DNA of 41,020 nucleotides from a candidate division TM6 bacterium UASB124. GTDB taxonomy: Bacteria; Dependentiae; Babeliae; Babeliales; RVW-14. Each line of letters opens with the position of its first letter. The stretch's first letter is position 1. The stretch is taken from NCBI GenBank assembly GCA_001468855.1, contig LDIV01000004.1, forward strand, positions 1-41,020. Reading direction: 5' to 3'. Below the pieces are notes generated by a model. The model was not told the DNA's origin. It was given only the letters and a program-made list of their open reading frames with translations, and searched no databases. Positions 24,251-33,149 of this stretch are shown here, one piece after another. The position numbers and the translations under genes are program-made.

Positions 24251-25075
24251 ATGCAGCCAATAGGAATTTTTGATTCTGGAGTAGGTGGGCTTGGAATTTT
24301 TAAAGCGATTGCTCAGCTGCTTCCAGAACAGGATCTTATTTTCTTTGCTGATAATAATAATTTACCCTTTGGTCAGAAAACTACAGCGCAATTACAACAG
24401 ATTACAAGTAAAATTTTGGATTATCTTATTTTAAAACATAACATCAAAATTGCCGTTGTAGCTTGTAATACGGCATCAGTTTCTAGCCTTTCGTATTTGA
24501 GAGAAAAATATCCAAATATTCCCATAGTTGGCGCCGTGCCATGTGTTAAACCGGCTTGCCAACTTTCTAAAAATAAAAAAGTGGCAATTTTGGCTACGTT
24601 GCACACAACCAACAGTGATTATCAAAAACAATTAATCGCACAATATGGGAAAGGAATTGAGGTTTTAAGTATAGCTTGCCCGGCACTGGTTGAATTAGTT
24701 GAAGCAGGAAGATTTGATGATCTTTATACTCAAGATAAATTACGAGAGTATTTAGCTCCGGCAATAGAATTGGGAGTTGATGTGATTGGGCTTGCCTGTA
24801 CGCACTATCCTTTTTTGCGTGCTGAAATTCAAAAATTATTACCTGACGGGGTGGTGATTGTTGACTCTAATGAACCAGTTGCTAGACAGGTGGTTAAGGT
24901 GTATAACCAGATGCTTGACAATAAAACACATGATAGGCAGATGACAATGTCAGGAATTAAAAATCAATCAGCAAAATATTCATTTTATGTTACAAAAGAT
25001 CCGAAACAGTTTCATAAAATTACTCAGAGGCTTATTGGCGATATGTTTAGTGGCGTTAACTTGATTTCTTTATAA
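24251..25075 (+). CDS. murI: Glutamate racemase
   Basis: This enzyme makes D-glutamate for peptidoglycan. The family N-terminus is IGIFDSGVGGLG, with the first catalytic Cys in VVACNTASV and the second in GLACTHYPFL; Asp in FDSG and the PFG substrate loop (NNNLPFGQK) are also present. I choose ATG 24251 (274 residues) because family members start just before IGxFDSG; an in-frame ATG at 24215 would add 12 residues and has no better ribosome binding site. It follows the terminator of the deubiquitinase gene. Confidence 0.93.
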   Translation: MQPIGIFDSGVGGLGIFKAIAQLLPEQDLIFFADNNNLPFGQKTTAQLQQITSKILDYLILKHNIKIAVVACNTASVSSLSYLREKYPNIPIVGAVPCVKPACQLSKNKKVAILATLHTTNSDYQKQLIAQYGKGIEVLSIACPALVELVEAGRFDDLYTQDKLREYLAPAIELGVDVIGLACTHYPFLRAEIQKLLPDGVVIVDSNEPVARQVVKVYNQMLDNKTHDRQMTMSGIKNQSAKYSFYVTKDPKQFHKITQRLIGDMFSGVNLISL

Positions 25076-25139
25076 ATATTATTTTTTGTATTATGTTTCC
25101 AAACAAAGTGCTTAATGTTTAATTATAAGGGAGTAGTCT

Positions 25140-25760
25140 ATGTCAAAAGTGTTGTGGTTATTAGTTTTGTGTGCTGCTGCTTTAGTCGTTATATTTTCAA
25201 ATTATTTGATGATGGGAGAAAATAATATGAATAAAAAAGTGCTATTTGTTCTTATGCCGGAGAATTACCAAGATTTTGAATTTAATGTGCCTTACCAAAC
25301 TTTACACGCCAAAGGTTTTACGATTGATGTTACAGGTCTAAAGCCTGGGGTTGCCAAAGGTAAACTAGGCGGCTCTTTTACACCCAATCTTTTACTGAGC
25401 GATTTAACGGAAAGTGACTTTGATAAATATGACGCAGTCATAATACCTGGTGGGCCGGGATCAGTTGAATACTTGTGGGATAACAAAAAACTACAAGATG
25501 TGGTACAATATTTCAATTCCAAGGGTAAGATTGTTGCCGCTATCTGTTATGCAGTAATTTTGCTGGTTCAGTCAGGAATATTGAAGGGGAAGAAGGCAAC
25601 CGTTTTTCCAACTGATGAAGCAAAAGCGATTTTGAAAAACTGTGAAGTTGATTTTGTTGATACGGGGTGCGTTGTATTGACGGGTGATAAAATTATTACT
25701 GCCCAAGGCCCAAAATTTGCAAATGAGTTTGCAAATGAAATTGTTAAAATGTTAAAGTAA
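25140..25760 (+). CDS. DJ-1/PfpI-family protein with N-terminal membrane anchor
   Basis: This 206-residue protein has an N-terminal hydrophobic helix (4-24) followed by a full DJ-1/PfpI domain from about 32. The reactive Cys136 sits in the nucleophile elbow AAICYAVILL, and Glu41 (MPENYQDFE) is at the position that stabilises the Cys in this family. PGGPGS and LTGDKIITAQGP are further family marks. Members act as glyoxalases, deglycases, chaperones or proteases; the ICYA elbow (not ICHG) does not decide between them. GGGAG lies about 8 nt before the ATG. The anchor suggests an extracytoplasmic location, unlike typical cytosolic members. hflX follows 15 nt downstream. Confidence 0.85.
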   Translation: MSKVLWLLVLCAAALVVIFSNYLMMGENNMNKKVLFVLMPENYQDFEFNVPYQTLHAKGFTIDVTGLKPGVAKGKLGGSFTPNLLLSDLTESDFDKYDAVIIPGGPGSVEYLWDNKKLQDVVQYFNSKGKIVAAICYAVILLVQSGILKGKKATVFPTDEAKAILKNCEVDFVDTGCVVLTGDKIITAQGPKFANEFANEIVKMLK

Positions 25761-25775
25761 GATTTAAGGATCAGG

Positions 25776-26888
25776 ATGGCAAAAAGAGTTTCCGTCGCTA
25801 TTCAAGAAATTCATCCAAAAACTTTGGCAGTTGGTGTTTATACACCATATGTTAAAATTTCTAACGCAGAAAATTATTATGAAGAGTTTTTGAGCCTAAT
25901 AAAAACTTTGGGTATGCATTATGATGAAACTTATTTTACTAAGGTTCGTTCCGTAGACTCAAATACATTTTTTACAAAAGGAAAGCTTGAAGAATTAAAG
26001 CTAATTTGTGATCAAAAACAGATTGAGATAATAATTTTTTCGGAAACATTGAATCCCTTGCAGGAGCGAAATTTAGAAGATGTACTTAACTGCAATATTA
26101 TGGATCGTGAGCAACTGATTCTTGAAATTTTTAAAAAATCCGCACATACTGCTGAAGGTAAAATTCAGGTTGAGATGGCTGAGGTACAATTTTTAAAAAC
26201 CAGAATCATTGGAAAAGGTGTTGAGTATTCGCAGCAGCTGGGTGTCATTGGAACAAAAGGACCAGGGGAAACAGCAACGGAAAAAATGCGACAAGTATTT
26301 GCGGATAGATTGCGTCAGGCAAAACAAAAACTTGAGACGTTGCAAAAAGCTCGAGAAAACCAGCGTAAAAAAAGATTAAGTAGCAATATTCCTACACTTT
26401 GTATTGTTGGTTATACAAACTCAGGTAAATCAAGTTTGTTAAATATGTTAACAAAAAGTTCGATTTTGGCTGAAGATAAACTTTTTGCTACCCTTGATAC
26501 TACAACACGCGAATTTTATATTGGTGGGAAAACCAAAATTTTAGTTTCAGATACTGTGGGTTTTATAAGTCAATTACCACATAAGCTTGTGGAAGCGTTC
26601 AGATCAACGCTTGATGAATTGAGATATGCGAATTTGTTACTGCATGTTGTGGATGTCAGTAATCCTGAATGGCGCAGCCAAATTAATGTTGTCAATGATA
26701 CGATCAAGGAATTGGGAGTTGAAAAACCTGTTTTGTATGTGTTCAATAAAATGGATGAGCTTTCTGCAGAAGAGCTTGAACAGTTACAAAAAGAAATTAT
26801 TGATTTTCAGCCTCATGTTTTAATTCACACTCGATCAAAAGATGGAGTTAAACAGTTAGTTAATTATTTAATGAATTATAAATTTTAA
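25776..26888 (+). CDS. hflX: Ribosome-associated GTPase HflX
   Basis: This 370-residue GTPase splits stalled or hibernating ribosomes. The N-terminal HflX domain has TKGKLEEL and NPLQERNLEDVL; the linker reads GTKGPGETATEKMRQ, where most members have GGPGETQLExDRR. The coiled-coil linker is followed by the G domain: G1 GYTNSGKSS (about 211), G2 LFATLDTTTR, G3 DTVGFI and G4 NKMD. The C-terminus is short. Spacing of 15 nt from the DJ-1 gene and 13 nt to gap suggests one transcript. Confidence 0.93.
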   Translation: MAKRVSVAIQEIHPKTLAVGVYTPYVKISNAENYYEEFLSLIKTLGMHYDETYFTKVRSVDSNTFFTKGKLEELKLICDQKQIEIIIFSETLNPLQERNLEDVLNCNIMDREQLILEIFKKSAHTAEGKIQVEMAEVQFLKTRIIGKGVEYSQQLGVIGTKGPGETATEKMRQVFADRLRQAKQKLETLQKARENQRKKRLSSNIPTLCIVGYTNSGKSSLLNMLTKSSILAEDKLFATLDTTTREFYIGGKTKILVSDTVGFISQLPHKLVEAFRSTLDELRYANLLLHVVDVSNPEWRSQINVVNDTIKELGVEKPVLYVFNKMDELSAEELEQLQKEIIDFQPHVLIHTRSKDGVKQLVNYLMNYKF

Positions 26889-26901
26889 GAAAGTTAGTAG
26901 G

Positions 26902-27900
26902 ATGAAAATTGCGATTAACGGATTTGGAAGAATAGGCCGCGCGTTTTTACGTACAATACTTTTAGATGAATCTACAAAAAATAAACTTGATGTTGTTGCA
27001 ATCAACCTTGGGCCGAGCAAAGATATAAGATTAGATCTTCTTTTTAAATACGATTCAGTGATGAAGGAATTTCCCGGGACTGTTCAATTTAAAGATAATG
27101 TTTTTGTAGTTAATGATAAACAAATTAAAGTTTTCACAGAAGTGGATCCAGCTAAATTGCCATGGAAGGCTTTGGGAATAGAATGGGTTGTTGAGGCTTC
27201 CGGGCATTTTACGTCACATCAAAAGGCAAGTGCTCACATATCAGCAGGATGCAGCAAAGTTCTTGTTACGGCACCTGTTGCAGATGCTGATGTAACAATT
27301 GTTCCTGGTGTCAACGATAAGGCTTATGATTCTGCCAAACATTCAATTGTTTCGCTTGGTAGTTGTACTACAAATGCATTTGCGCCAATGGTCAAAGTTA
27401 TAAATGATAGTTTTGGGATTATTAATGGAGTGATGACAACAGTTCATGCATACACGAATGATCAAGTTTTACTTGATGTTGAGCATAAAGATCCTCGAAG
27501 GGCTCGTGCAGCGGCAATGAATATTGTTCCAACAAAAACAGGAGCTGCTAAGGTCATATTTCAAGTATTTCCTGCATTAACCGGAAAGATCGAGGCTGTT
27601 GCGATTCGTGTACCGGTGCCAGTCGTTTCGCTTGTTGATTTTGCCTTTGTTTCATCAAAGGTCTTGACACCGCAAGATATTAATAAGGCATTTTTAAAAT
27701 ATGCCAATGGTGAGATGAAGGGTAAATTGCAGTATGTAACAGATCCTTTGGTATCATCTGATTTTATAGGTAATATACATTCGTGTATTTTTGACAGCCT
27801 TCTAACTCAGGTTGTTGGAAATGTTGGTAAGTGTTTTGCTTGGTATGACAATGAATTTGGATATTCGTGTCGATTAAAGGATTTTTTGCTTCACAACTAA
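26902..27900 (+). CDS. gap: Glyceraldehyde-3-phosphate dehydrogenase
   Basis: This 332-residue enzyme oxidises glyceraldehyde 3-phosphate in glycolysis. It has INGFGRIGR (5-13), the active Cys155 in SLGSCTTNAF (usually SNASCTTNC), catalytic His182 in TVHAYTNDQ, the phosphate-binding RRARAAAMNIVPTKTGAAK segment and WYDNEFGYS near the end. The residue after Asn35 that is normally the NAD-selecting Asp is Leu (AINLGPSKD), so cofactor choice may be broader. The second Cys of the CTTNC motif is Ala. The gene follows hflX by 13 nt and is followed by a palindromic hairpin and a tRNA. Confidence 0.95.
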   Translation: MKIAINGFGRIGRAFLRTILLDESTKNKLDVVAINLGPSKDIRLDLLFKYDSVMKEFPGTVQFKDNVFVVNDKQIKVFTEVDPAKLPWKALGIEWVVEASGHFTSHQKASAHISAGCSKVLVTAPVADADVTIVPGVNDKAYDSAKHSIVSLGSCTTNAFAPMVKVINDSFGIINGVMTTVHAYTNDQVLLDVEHKDPRRARAAAMNIVPTKTGAAKVIFQVFPALTGKIEAVAIRVPVPVVSLVDFAFVSSKVLTPQDINKAFLKYANGEMKGKLQYVTDPLVSSDFIGNIHSCIFDSLLTQVVGNVGKCFAWYDNEFGYSCRLKDFLLHN

Positions 27901-27902
27901 TC

Positions 27903-27924
27903 AAAGTTAGTTTAAACTAACTTT
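27903..27924 (+). terminator. AT-rich palindromic hairpin after gap
   Basis: AAAGTTAGT-TTAA-ACTAACTTT is a perfect 22-nt palindrome, followed by ATTATT. It could act as a weak terminator or as a processing site ahead of the tRNA. Confidence 0.5.
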
Positions 27925-27935
27925 ATTATTGGTAG

Positions 27936-28012
27936 GGGCCCATAGCTCAGTTGGTTAGAGCAGTCGGCTCATAACCGAAAGGTCCCAGGTTCAAGCCCTG
28001 GTGGGCCCACCA
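27936..28012 (+). tRNA. tRNA with CAT anticodon (elongator Met or Ile2)
   Basis: The cloverleaf is clear: acceptor stem GGGCCCA/TGGGCCC with encoded ACCA end, D arm AGCTCAGTTGGTTAGAGC, anticodon loop CTCATAA and T arm CCAGGTTCAAGCCCTGG. The anticodon is CAT. The C1-A72 pair typical of initiator tRNA is absent, so it is not the initiator. The body (GAGCAG-CGG-CTCATAA-CCG...GGTC) looks like bacterial tRNA-Ile2, whose C34 is changed to lysidine by TilS so that it reads AUA. An elongator Met tRNA remains possible. The top pair of the anticodon stem is a G-A mismatch. Confidence 0.93.
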
Positions 28013-28068
28013 AAAGGAAATTCAATAAATTTTCCTCAGTCCTAAATTTCAACCAAAAGGATCTCATT

Positions 28069-28806
28069 ATGGCAGGAAAAACTCTTTGGCAAAATTTAAA
28101 GGACTTGGTTGATTTCGATAAAAAAATTCTTAAGTTAAAAAACGATATCGATTCAACGAAAAAATCTTTAAATGATGACTTGATTCAAATTTCGAAACTA
28201 AAAGCATTATTAGAAAGCAAAAGTAAGCTTTGTTTGCAAATGCAAAAAAATGTTGATTCTTTGGAGTTAGAATCAAAGACTTTTGAAGAAGAAGAAAAGA
28301 TTAAAAAAATTAAGCTTGACTCTGTAAGAAATCAGAAAGAGTATAAATCTATTTCAACAGAGGTTGAGTATACTCGTAAAGAACGTGTAAAGTTTGAAAA
28401 TCAGATTACAGAAGCTTGGTACAATCTTGAAAATGCAAAAAAAGATTATGAAGCGGAGAAGCTTAAAGTTTCTGAGCAAGAAGCGTTATTAATAAGGGAT
28501 ATTGAAGCCAAAACTGTTAATATTCAGGATTTTACCTCCAAGTTAAATCTTCTTAAAGAAGAACGTAATACTATTTCGAGTAAGATTCCTGCTGATTGGC
28601 TTGCAAAATATGAACGTATGAAGAATAGCGTTGATGACCCAATTGCTCCAGTAATTAATGGCAGTTGCAGTGCCTGTTATTATGCCGTTTTGCAACAAGA
28701 TTATTTAAGGCTAAAACGATCAGGGGTCCTTCCATGTCGTAGTTGTTACAGATTTTTGTATTATGATGAAGAGGAAGAAAAAGCTTATTTGCATTCTAAA
28801 TTTTAA
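28069..28806 (+). CDS. Coiled-coil protein with C-terminal C4 zinc ribbon (COG1579-like)
   Basis: This 245-residue protein consists of a long antiparallel coiled coil (about 15-185) and a zinc ribbon formed by Cys200, Cys203, Cys223 and Cys226 (CSAC and CRSC). That design matches the COG1579/zf-RING_7 family, found near rnhA-like and NIF3-like genes in many bacteria. Its role is not settled; nucleic-acid or protein binding is assumed. It lies directly upstream of an RNase HI gene, the arrangement often seen in other phyla, which supports the family call. The ATG follows AAAAGG by about 8 nt. Confidence 0.8.
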   Translation: MAGKTLWQNLKDLVDFDKKILKLKNDIDSTKKSLNDDLIQISKLKALLESKSKLCLQMQKNVDSLELESKTFEEEEKIKKIKLDSVRNQKEYKSISTEVEYTRKERVKFENQITEAWYNLENAKKDYEAEKLKVSEQEALLIRDIEAKTVNIQDFTSKLNLLKEERNTISSKIPADWLAKYERMKNSVDDPIAPVINGSCSACYYAVLQQDYLRLKRSGVLPCRSCYRFLYYDEEEEKAYLHSKF

Positions 28807-28834
28807 AGTTAATTTTTGCATAGCTCTTGGTGCC

Positions 28835-29434
28835 ATGGAAAATCAATTATTAATATTTGGTTTTAAGCAAGATAAGAAAGGCAGTGTGAAACCCCAGAAA
28901 ATTGAGTATTCTAGCGATCATTTAAATCAAAGGAATATAAAAACAACGCAGGAGTGGAGTATTTTTGTAGATGGTGCTGCGAGGGGAAATCCTGGACCTG
29001 CAGGTGCGGGAGTTTATATTTTAAATTCCGAGTTAAAAATACAAGAAGCGTTTTTTTTGGGCGAAAGAACCAATAATCAAGCAGAGTATCTGGCGTTGGT
29101 TTTAGCTCTGTTTATTTTAAAACAAAAAGTCGATGATTTAGATCTAAAAAATATTTTTTTAACGATTTATTCTGATTCTGAATTGCTAATTAGACAGTTA
29201 TGTGGTTTTTATAAGATTAAAAACCCAATATTAATTAAATTAAATGGGTTTGTAAAGCAGGCATTGAATGGAATTAACCATAAATTTACGCATGTTATTA
29301 GAGAGAAGAATAAAATTGCAGATAAACTTGCAAATGAAGGAATCGATAAAAAGAAAAAAATTCCTACTAAATTTTTCAATTTTCTGGCAAACTTGGACGA
29401 TGGTGATTATATTATCGAAATGCTAAAAAAGTAA
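28835..29434 (+). CDS. Ribonuclease HI-family protein
   Basis: RNase HI cleaves RNA in RNA-DNA hybrids. The four acidic metal ligands are visible: Asp46 (FVDGAARGNPGPAG), Glu84 (TNNQAEYLAL), Asp114 (YSDSELLIRQL) and Asp163 (REKNKIADKLAN). I choose ATG 28835 (199 residues), 28 nt after the stop of the zinc-ribbon gene; a longer frame from 28763 overlaps that gene. The first 40 residues are a low-conservation extension, and no RNA-hybrid-binding domain is seen. The compact reverse-transcriptase-like form resembles archaeal and Gram-positive rnhA-like proteins paired with COG1579 genes. Confidence 0.88.
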   Translation: MENQLLIFGFKQDKKGSVKPQKIEYSSDHLNQRNIKTTQEWSIFVDGAARGNPGPAGAGVYILNSELKIQEAFFLGERTNNQAEYLALVLALFILKQKVDDLDLKNIFLTIYSDSELLIRQLCGFYKIKNPILIKLNGFVKQALNGINHKFTHVIREKNKIADKLANEGIDKKKKIPTKFFNFLANLDDGDYIIEMLKK

Positions 29435-29444
29435 TAGAACAGAC

Positions 29445-30902
29445 ATGATAAATTTAAACAAAAAGATGCTTGTCGCCAGAGTGCTTGTTTTGCTAACGAT
29501 TGTTTTTTGTCCAATCGGATCAGTATATTCAAAAGCAACGAATTTAAAAAAATCTAAAAATGTAGTCCAAACGGCTAAAAAGATTAGTTATTCCAAAACT
29601 ACACATGCTATTGCAGAGCATCAAACTAATTCTACTGCTAAGACTAAAGATGACAGTATTGATAGTAAGATTGAGAAGCAATTAGATTCTGTTGCACAAC
29701 AAGTTCCATCTCCATCGGAGCAAGTAAGAAATCTAGATAACGAAATTGGAGTGCCTGATGCGCCAATAGGTGGGGGAGTTTATATAACACCAAAAGTTAT
29801 TCGTGTATTGATCAGCGAAAAAAGCACAAATAAAAGTGAGATTCTCACAATTAAGGCTAAGGATGGTTTTGTACTTGAAAGTCCGGGGGGATCGAAAGTT
29901 ACAGCAATATTTAATGACACAAATGTTGATGTTATAGCTAAAAAAGGCAAACTTTATTTGCGTTGTTCAGATAAGAAGTTCAGGCATATTAGGTATGATG
30001 ATCTGGAGGTTTATGCCTCTCATGGGAATTTAGAGCTAAATGGAAAGCATTACCAAGGTAGCATAAATATACGAATTGACCCTTTAACTGGAAATGTTTT
30101 AATTGTTAACAGAATTGACTTGGATGATTATATTTGTTCTGTTTTGAGATCTGAAAGTGTTCCAACTTGGCCACTAGAAATGCAAAAAGTGCATGCTATT
30201 GTATCTCGTAGCTATGCATTGCACTACATGAAGCAGGTTAGGCTAAAAAATCCACGCAGCTTTTATGATATTAGGAATACTATATCAGATCAGGTTTATG
30301 AAGGTGTTCATGTATTCAAAAATTTGCGAGATGCAGTTGATCAAACTCGTGGATTGATTCTAACGTATAAGGGTGATGTAGCTCTAACGATGTTTGGTGC
30401 ATGTTGTGGAGGTGTTATTCCTGCAAAGATGCGTAGAAATAAAAATTGTTTACCATATTTAAGAAGAGATAAGCCTTGTAATTTTTGTAAAAATACAGCG
30501 TTTTACAGAAGTCAGCTGGTTTATAAAAAGGAACATTTTCTATCTATTGCAAAGGCAAGGCCAAATTTAAAGAAACGGTTTGAGGGGTTTGGAAATAAGC
30601 TACATGATATTAGAATAGTTGATCAAGATGCTGCCGGAGTTGTACATAAAGTACGTTTGGCGGGGCGTAAGTATGTTAATTTAACTGGGGCGGAACTTGT
30701 GGCATTGTTTGGAAATAGAGTTAAAAGCGGGGCTTTTAGTATAAAGCAGGATGGCGATAAACTTATTTTCTCGTTCAAGGGGTGGAGTCATTTTAATGGG
30801 ATGTGCCAGTGGGGAGCCAGGTCGCTTGTTGCTCAGGGATGGGATTATCGTAAAATTTTGAATTTTTATTATCCGGGCGCAACTTTAAGTCGATTGAAAT
30901 AG
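29445..30902 (+). CDS. SpoIID/LytB-domain protein, probable peptidoglycan lytic enzyme
   Basis: This 485-residue protein has an N-terminal hydrophobic export signal (about 8-29), a Lys/Ser/Thr-rich linker and, from about 110, a SpoIID domain. The catalytic Glu is probably Glu237 in VLRSESVPTWPLEMQ, followed by HAIVSRSYALHY. A paired Cys region (GACCGGVIP and CNFCKN) and the end GMCQWGARSLVAQGWDYRKILNFYYPG match the family. SpoIID cleaves glycan strands from which stem peptides were removed. Here it may remodel the wall during growth or division. It starts 10 nt after the RNase H gene. Confidence 0.85.
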   Translation: MINLNKKMLVARVLVLLTIVFCPIGSVYSKATNLKKSKNVVQTAKKISYSKTTHAIAEHQTNSTAKTKDDSIDSKIEKQLDSVAQQVPSPSEQVRNLDNEIGVPDAPIGGGVYITPKVIRVLISEKSTNKSEILTIKAKDGFVLESPGGSKVTAIFNDTNVDVIAKKGKLYLRCSDKKFRHIRYDDLEVYASHGNLELNGKHYQGSINIRIDPLTGNVLIVNRIDLDDYICSVLRSESVPTWPLEMQKVHAIVSRSYALHYMKQVRLKNPRSFYDIRNTISDQVYEGVHVFKNLRDAVDQTRGLILTYKGDVALTMFGACCGGVIPAKMRRNKNCLPYLRRDKPCNFCKNTAFYRSQLVYKKEHFLSIAKARPNLKKRFEGFGNKLHDIRIVDQDAAGVVHKVRLAGRKYVNLTGAELVALFGNRVKSGAFSIKQDGDKLIFSFKGWSHFNGMCQWGARSLVAQGWDYRKILNFYYPGATLSRLK

Positions 30903-30940
30903 TTCTAATTTGCTTGATATCGTAGGTTGAGGAGAGTAAT

Positions 30941-31390
30941 ATGCCTGGATATAAGGCGCATGTAGTTGCAGGATCAGTATCCTGTTTGTTTTTAATTTAT
31001 ATCATTTTGACTTTGTTTCATTTTTGCCCAACGTTAATGCAATTTATAGGTTGCTTTGTATGTTCTATTTTGGGTTCGATTTTTCCAGATATTGATACCA
31101 CAAGTAAGGTCCAGCGTCTGTTTTTTGTATTTTCTAGCATAGTTTTATTACTTTCTATAATCTTTCAAGCATGGTTTGTTTTTTTTAATTTTAGTTTAAT
31201 CTCAATTATTGTAATGCTTTTAAAGCATAGGACGATTACTCATAATGCTTATTTTATTTTCTTATTGTCAATAGCATCGCTCTTTTTTAGTTTATTAGTT
31301 TTTCATGGATTATCCACCGGAGGCATTTTAAGTGCATTAGGATTTGCTGTTGGTGCATTTTCCCATTTATTACTTGATTTTGGATTTTAA
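30941..31390 (+). CDS. YdjM-like membrane-bound metal-dependent hydrolase
   Basis: This 149-residue protein has four hydrophobic helices and the scattered metal-ligand motifs of the YdjM/PF04307 family: His7 (GYKAHVVAG), SIFPDIDT, HRTITH and FSHLLLDF. Members are inner-membrane proteins of poorly known function, some linked to phospholipid or DNA-damage responses. GGAGAG lies 4-8 nt upstream of the ATG. It ends in DFGF, slightly shorter than many relatives, which often continue with a further helix. Confidence 0.82.
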   Translation: MPGYKAHVVAGSVSCLFLIYIILTLFHFCPTLMQFIGCFVCSILGSIFPDIDTTSKVQRLFFVFSSIVLLLSIIFQAWFVFFNFSLISIIVMLLKHRTITHNAYFIFLLSIASLFFSLLVFHGLSTGGILSALGFAVGAFSHLLLDFGF

Positions 31391-31497
31391 GCTTTTGCGA
31401 CATTACACATTTTAAGATAAAATAAAATTGATAGTTATTGTCCTAGAATAAGGATTTAGCTAATTTTTGGAGGTTTATCGTTATTTGGGAGGTTATC

Positions 31498-33075
31498 ATG
31501 GAATTTTTGCGTTCACTTAAATTAGGCTTCACATTTGTATTGTTGATTTTTTTTGGCGTTTGGGGTATGGAATGTGAGCTTCCCTCAATAGATTCAATTG
31601 ATTCAGTTAAGATACAATTAGCTAAATATTTAGTTAGAGTTGAAACTACGGATGGTCGATTGGTTCATGATGGAATATGTACTTCAGTAGGGGTGAGATC
31701 TCTTATTGCAATGTTCAGTTCTCCAGTGCAATTTACTGAGTTAAAAGAACGGCAAGAAATTTTAAGAGAACTTGTTGCATTAAAACCTCAAGATTTTGAA
31801 AATTTAAATGTTACTTTGAAAAAATTGGCAACATTATTTAAAGAATTTTCAGTACTGGGAAATCAAATTGAGCAATTAGAACAACAATTGAAAAAAATGG
31901 AAAAAGGATTGTGGACTCCAGACTTAGATGCACGAATGGCTTTTACCGCTTTTATCGCTCTTTCGGTTTTATACTCTATGTGGGGCTCATTATCAGTAAC
32001 AGAGTTTTCGGCATATGTAGGTTTATCAGCGCTTTTCAGCGCTATAGATCAGTATTTTATGAATGGTTTAGTTTCAAGTTATTCCCTACTCGGATATATA
32101 TTTTCAGGGGTAGTTGGAAAGCTGTGTAAAGGAAAAGATACTTTACTTGCTACAGGAAATTCTGTTTTTGCAATGGATGATCATCATGTTGCAAGTTTAC
32201 TTGTTCCAAATGCTTGTGCACAAACGGATTTATTGACTTGTACGGGCGAAAGATGTTCCTGTCTTGGGTTTAATGGAGGTAGAGCTTTTATTCCAGGTGG
32301 TAGCAAATCAGCTTGGGTAGACTTTTCAGCATATGTTCCCAGTGTTGTCAAATCTGCAGCTTCTTGTGTATCTCAGGCTAACAGCGCTCTAGTAGTTGGA
32401 AGTAGTTTGCTGCATTTAACTCTGCTGGATAAGCGCATTGCCTATAAAAAGGCGAAGTCAATTTTAATAAGCAAAAAAAGACAAATAGGTGAATTCTTAA
32501 ATCAATTTAGTGTATTACTTAATGATTTAAATGGTTCAATTAAAAAGAAACATTTGAAACTATCTAAAATAGAAATTTGCGAGCAGGCAGAGTTTAGCGA
32601 AAAACTTCGATATTTTGCAATGCTTGATGTTCTAGTTGGTTTGGCATCTATGATACGTGAATCTAATATACAGGAAAAAGGATCAGTGAGGTTTAAATTT
32701 GGTTTTGTTGATTTTGTTAAATCAGATCAAAATAAAAATCGATTTGAAATAAGTATTAAAAATATATGTCATTTTTTCAAGTTTAAGCCACAAGATGAAT
32801 ACAAAACAGCAACAGTTTTTGCTAAAGATTATATATTACTACAGTTAAGTTTTGTTGTTGCAGAAGATAACAAGTTTTTTGTTAATTCCAAAGACTTTGA
32901 GCAACTTAATTTTCTGACGAGTTTACTAAATCCAATTTATGCTCAAATGCTTCTTGCCCATACATTTGGAATTGTATGGGGAGAGAGTGCACAAATGAAA
33001 TTTATTGATATGAGCAGATTGAGCTTTATGTCAAACAAGGATAAAACAGTATTACAAGTAATTTTTCCAGACTAA
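31498..33075 (+). CDS. Secreted or membrane-linked protein of unknown function
   Basis: I do not recognise a family. The 525-residue protein has a signal peptide (about 1-24), a helical region with a short coiled coil (about 110-140, IEQLEQQLKKMEK), hydrophobic stretches at about 145-205 that may be two or three membrane segments, a Cys-rich patch (ACAQTDLLTCTGERCSCLG), another helical hairpin, and a C-terminal part without clear motif. The signal peptide plus internal hydrophobic region suggests an inner-membrane protein or a pore-like secreted protein. It has its own upstream gap of 107 nt with GGAGG before the ATG. It may be lineage specific. Confidence 0.6.
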   Translation: MEFLRSLKLGFTFVLLIFFGVWGMECELPSIDSIDSVKIQLAKYLVRVETTDGRLVHDGICTSVGVRSLIAMFSSPVQFTELKERQEILRELVALKPQDFENLNVTLKKLATLFKEFSVLGNQIEQLEQQLKKMEKGLWTPDLDARMAFTAFIALSVLYSMWGSLSVTEFSAYVGLSALFSAIDQYFMNGLVSSYSLLGYIFSGVVGKLCKGKDTLLATGNSVFAMDDHHVASLLVPNACAQTDLLTCTGERCSCLGFNGGRAFIPGGSKSAWVDFSAYVPSVVKSAASCVSQANSALVVGSSLLHLTLLDKRIAYKKAKSILISKKRQIGEFLNQFSVLLNDLNGSIKKKHLKLSKIEICEQAEFSEKLRYFAMLDVLVGLASMIRESNIQEKGSVRFKFGFVDFVKSDQNKNRFEISIKNICHFFKFKPQDEYKTATVFAKDYILLQLSFVVAEDNKFFVNSKDFEQLNFLTSLLNPIYAQMLLAHTFGIVWGESAQMKFIDMSRLSFMSNKDKTVLQVIFPD

Positions 33076-33149
33076 TTTATTTTTAGGCAGCATGAAATAA
33101 AAAATTCTGGCACAGAAGTTGTTAGGACTGAATAGGGGTTATGGCCAAT

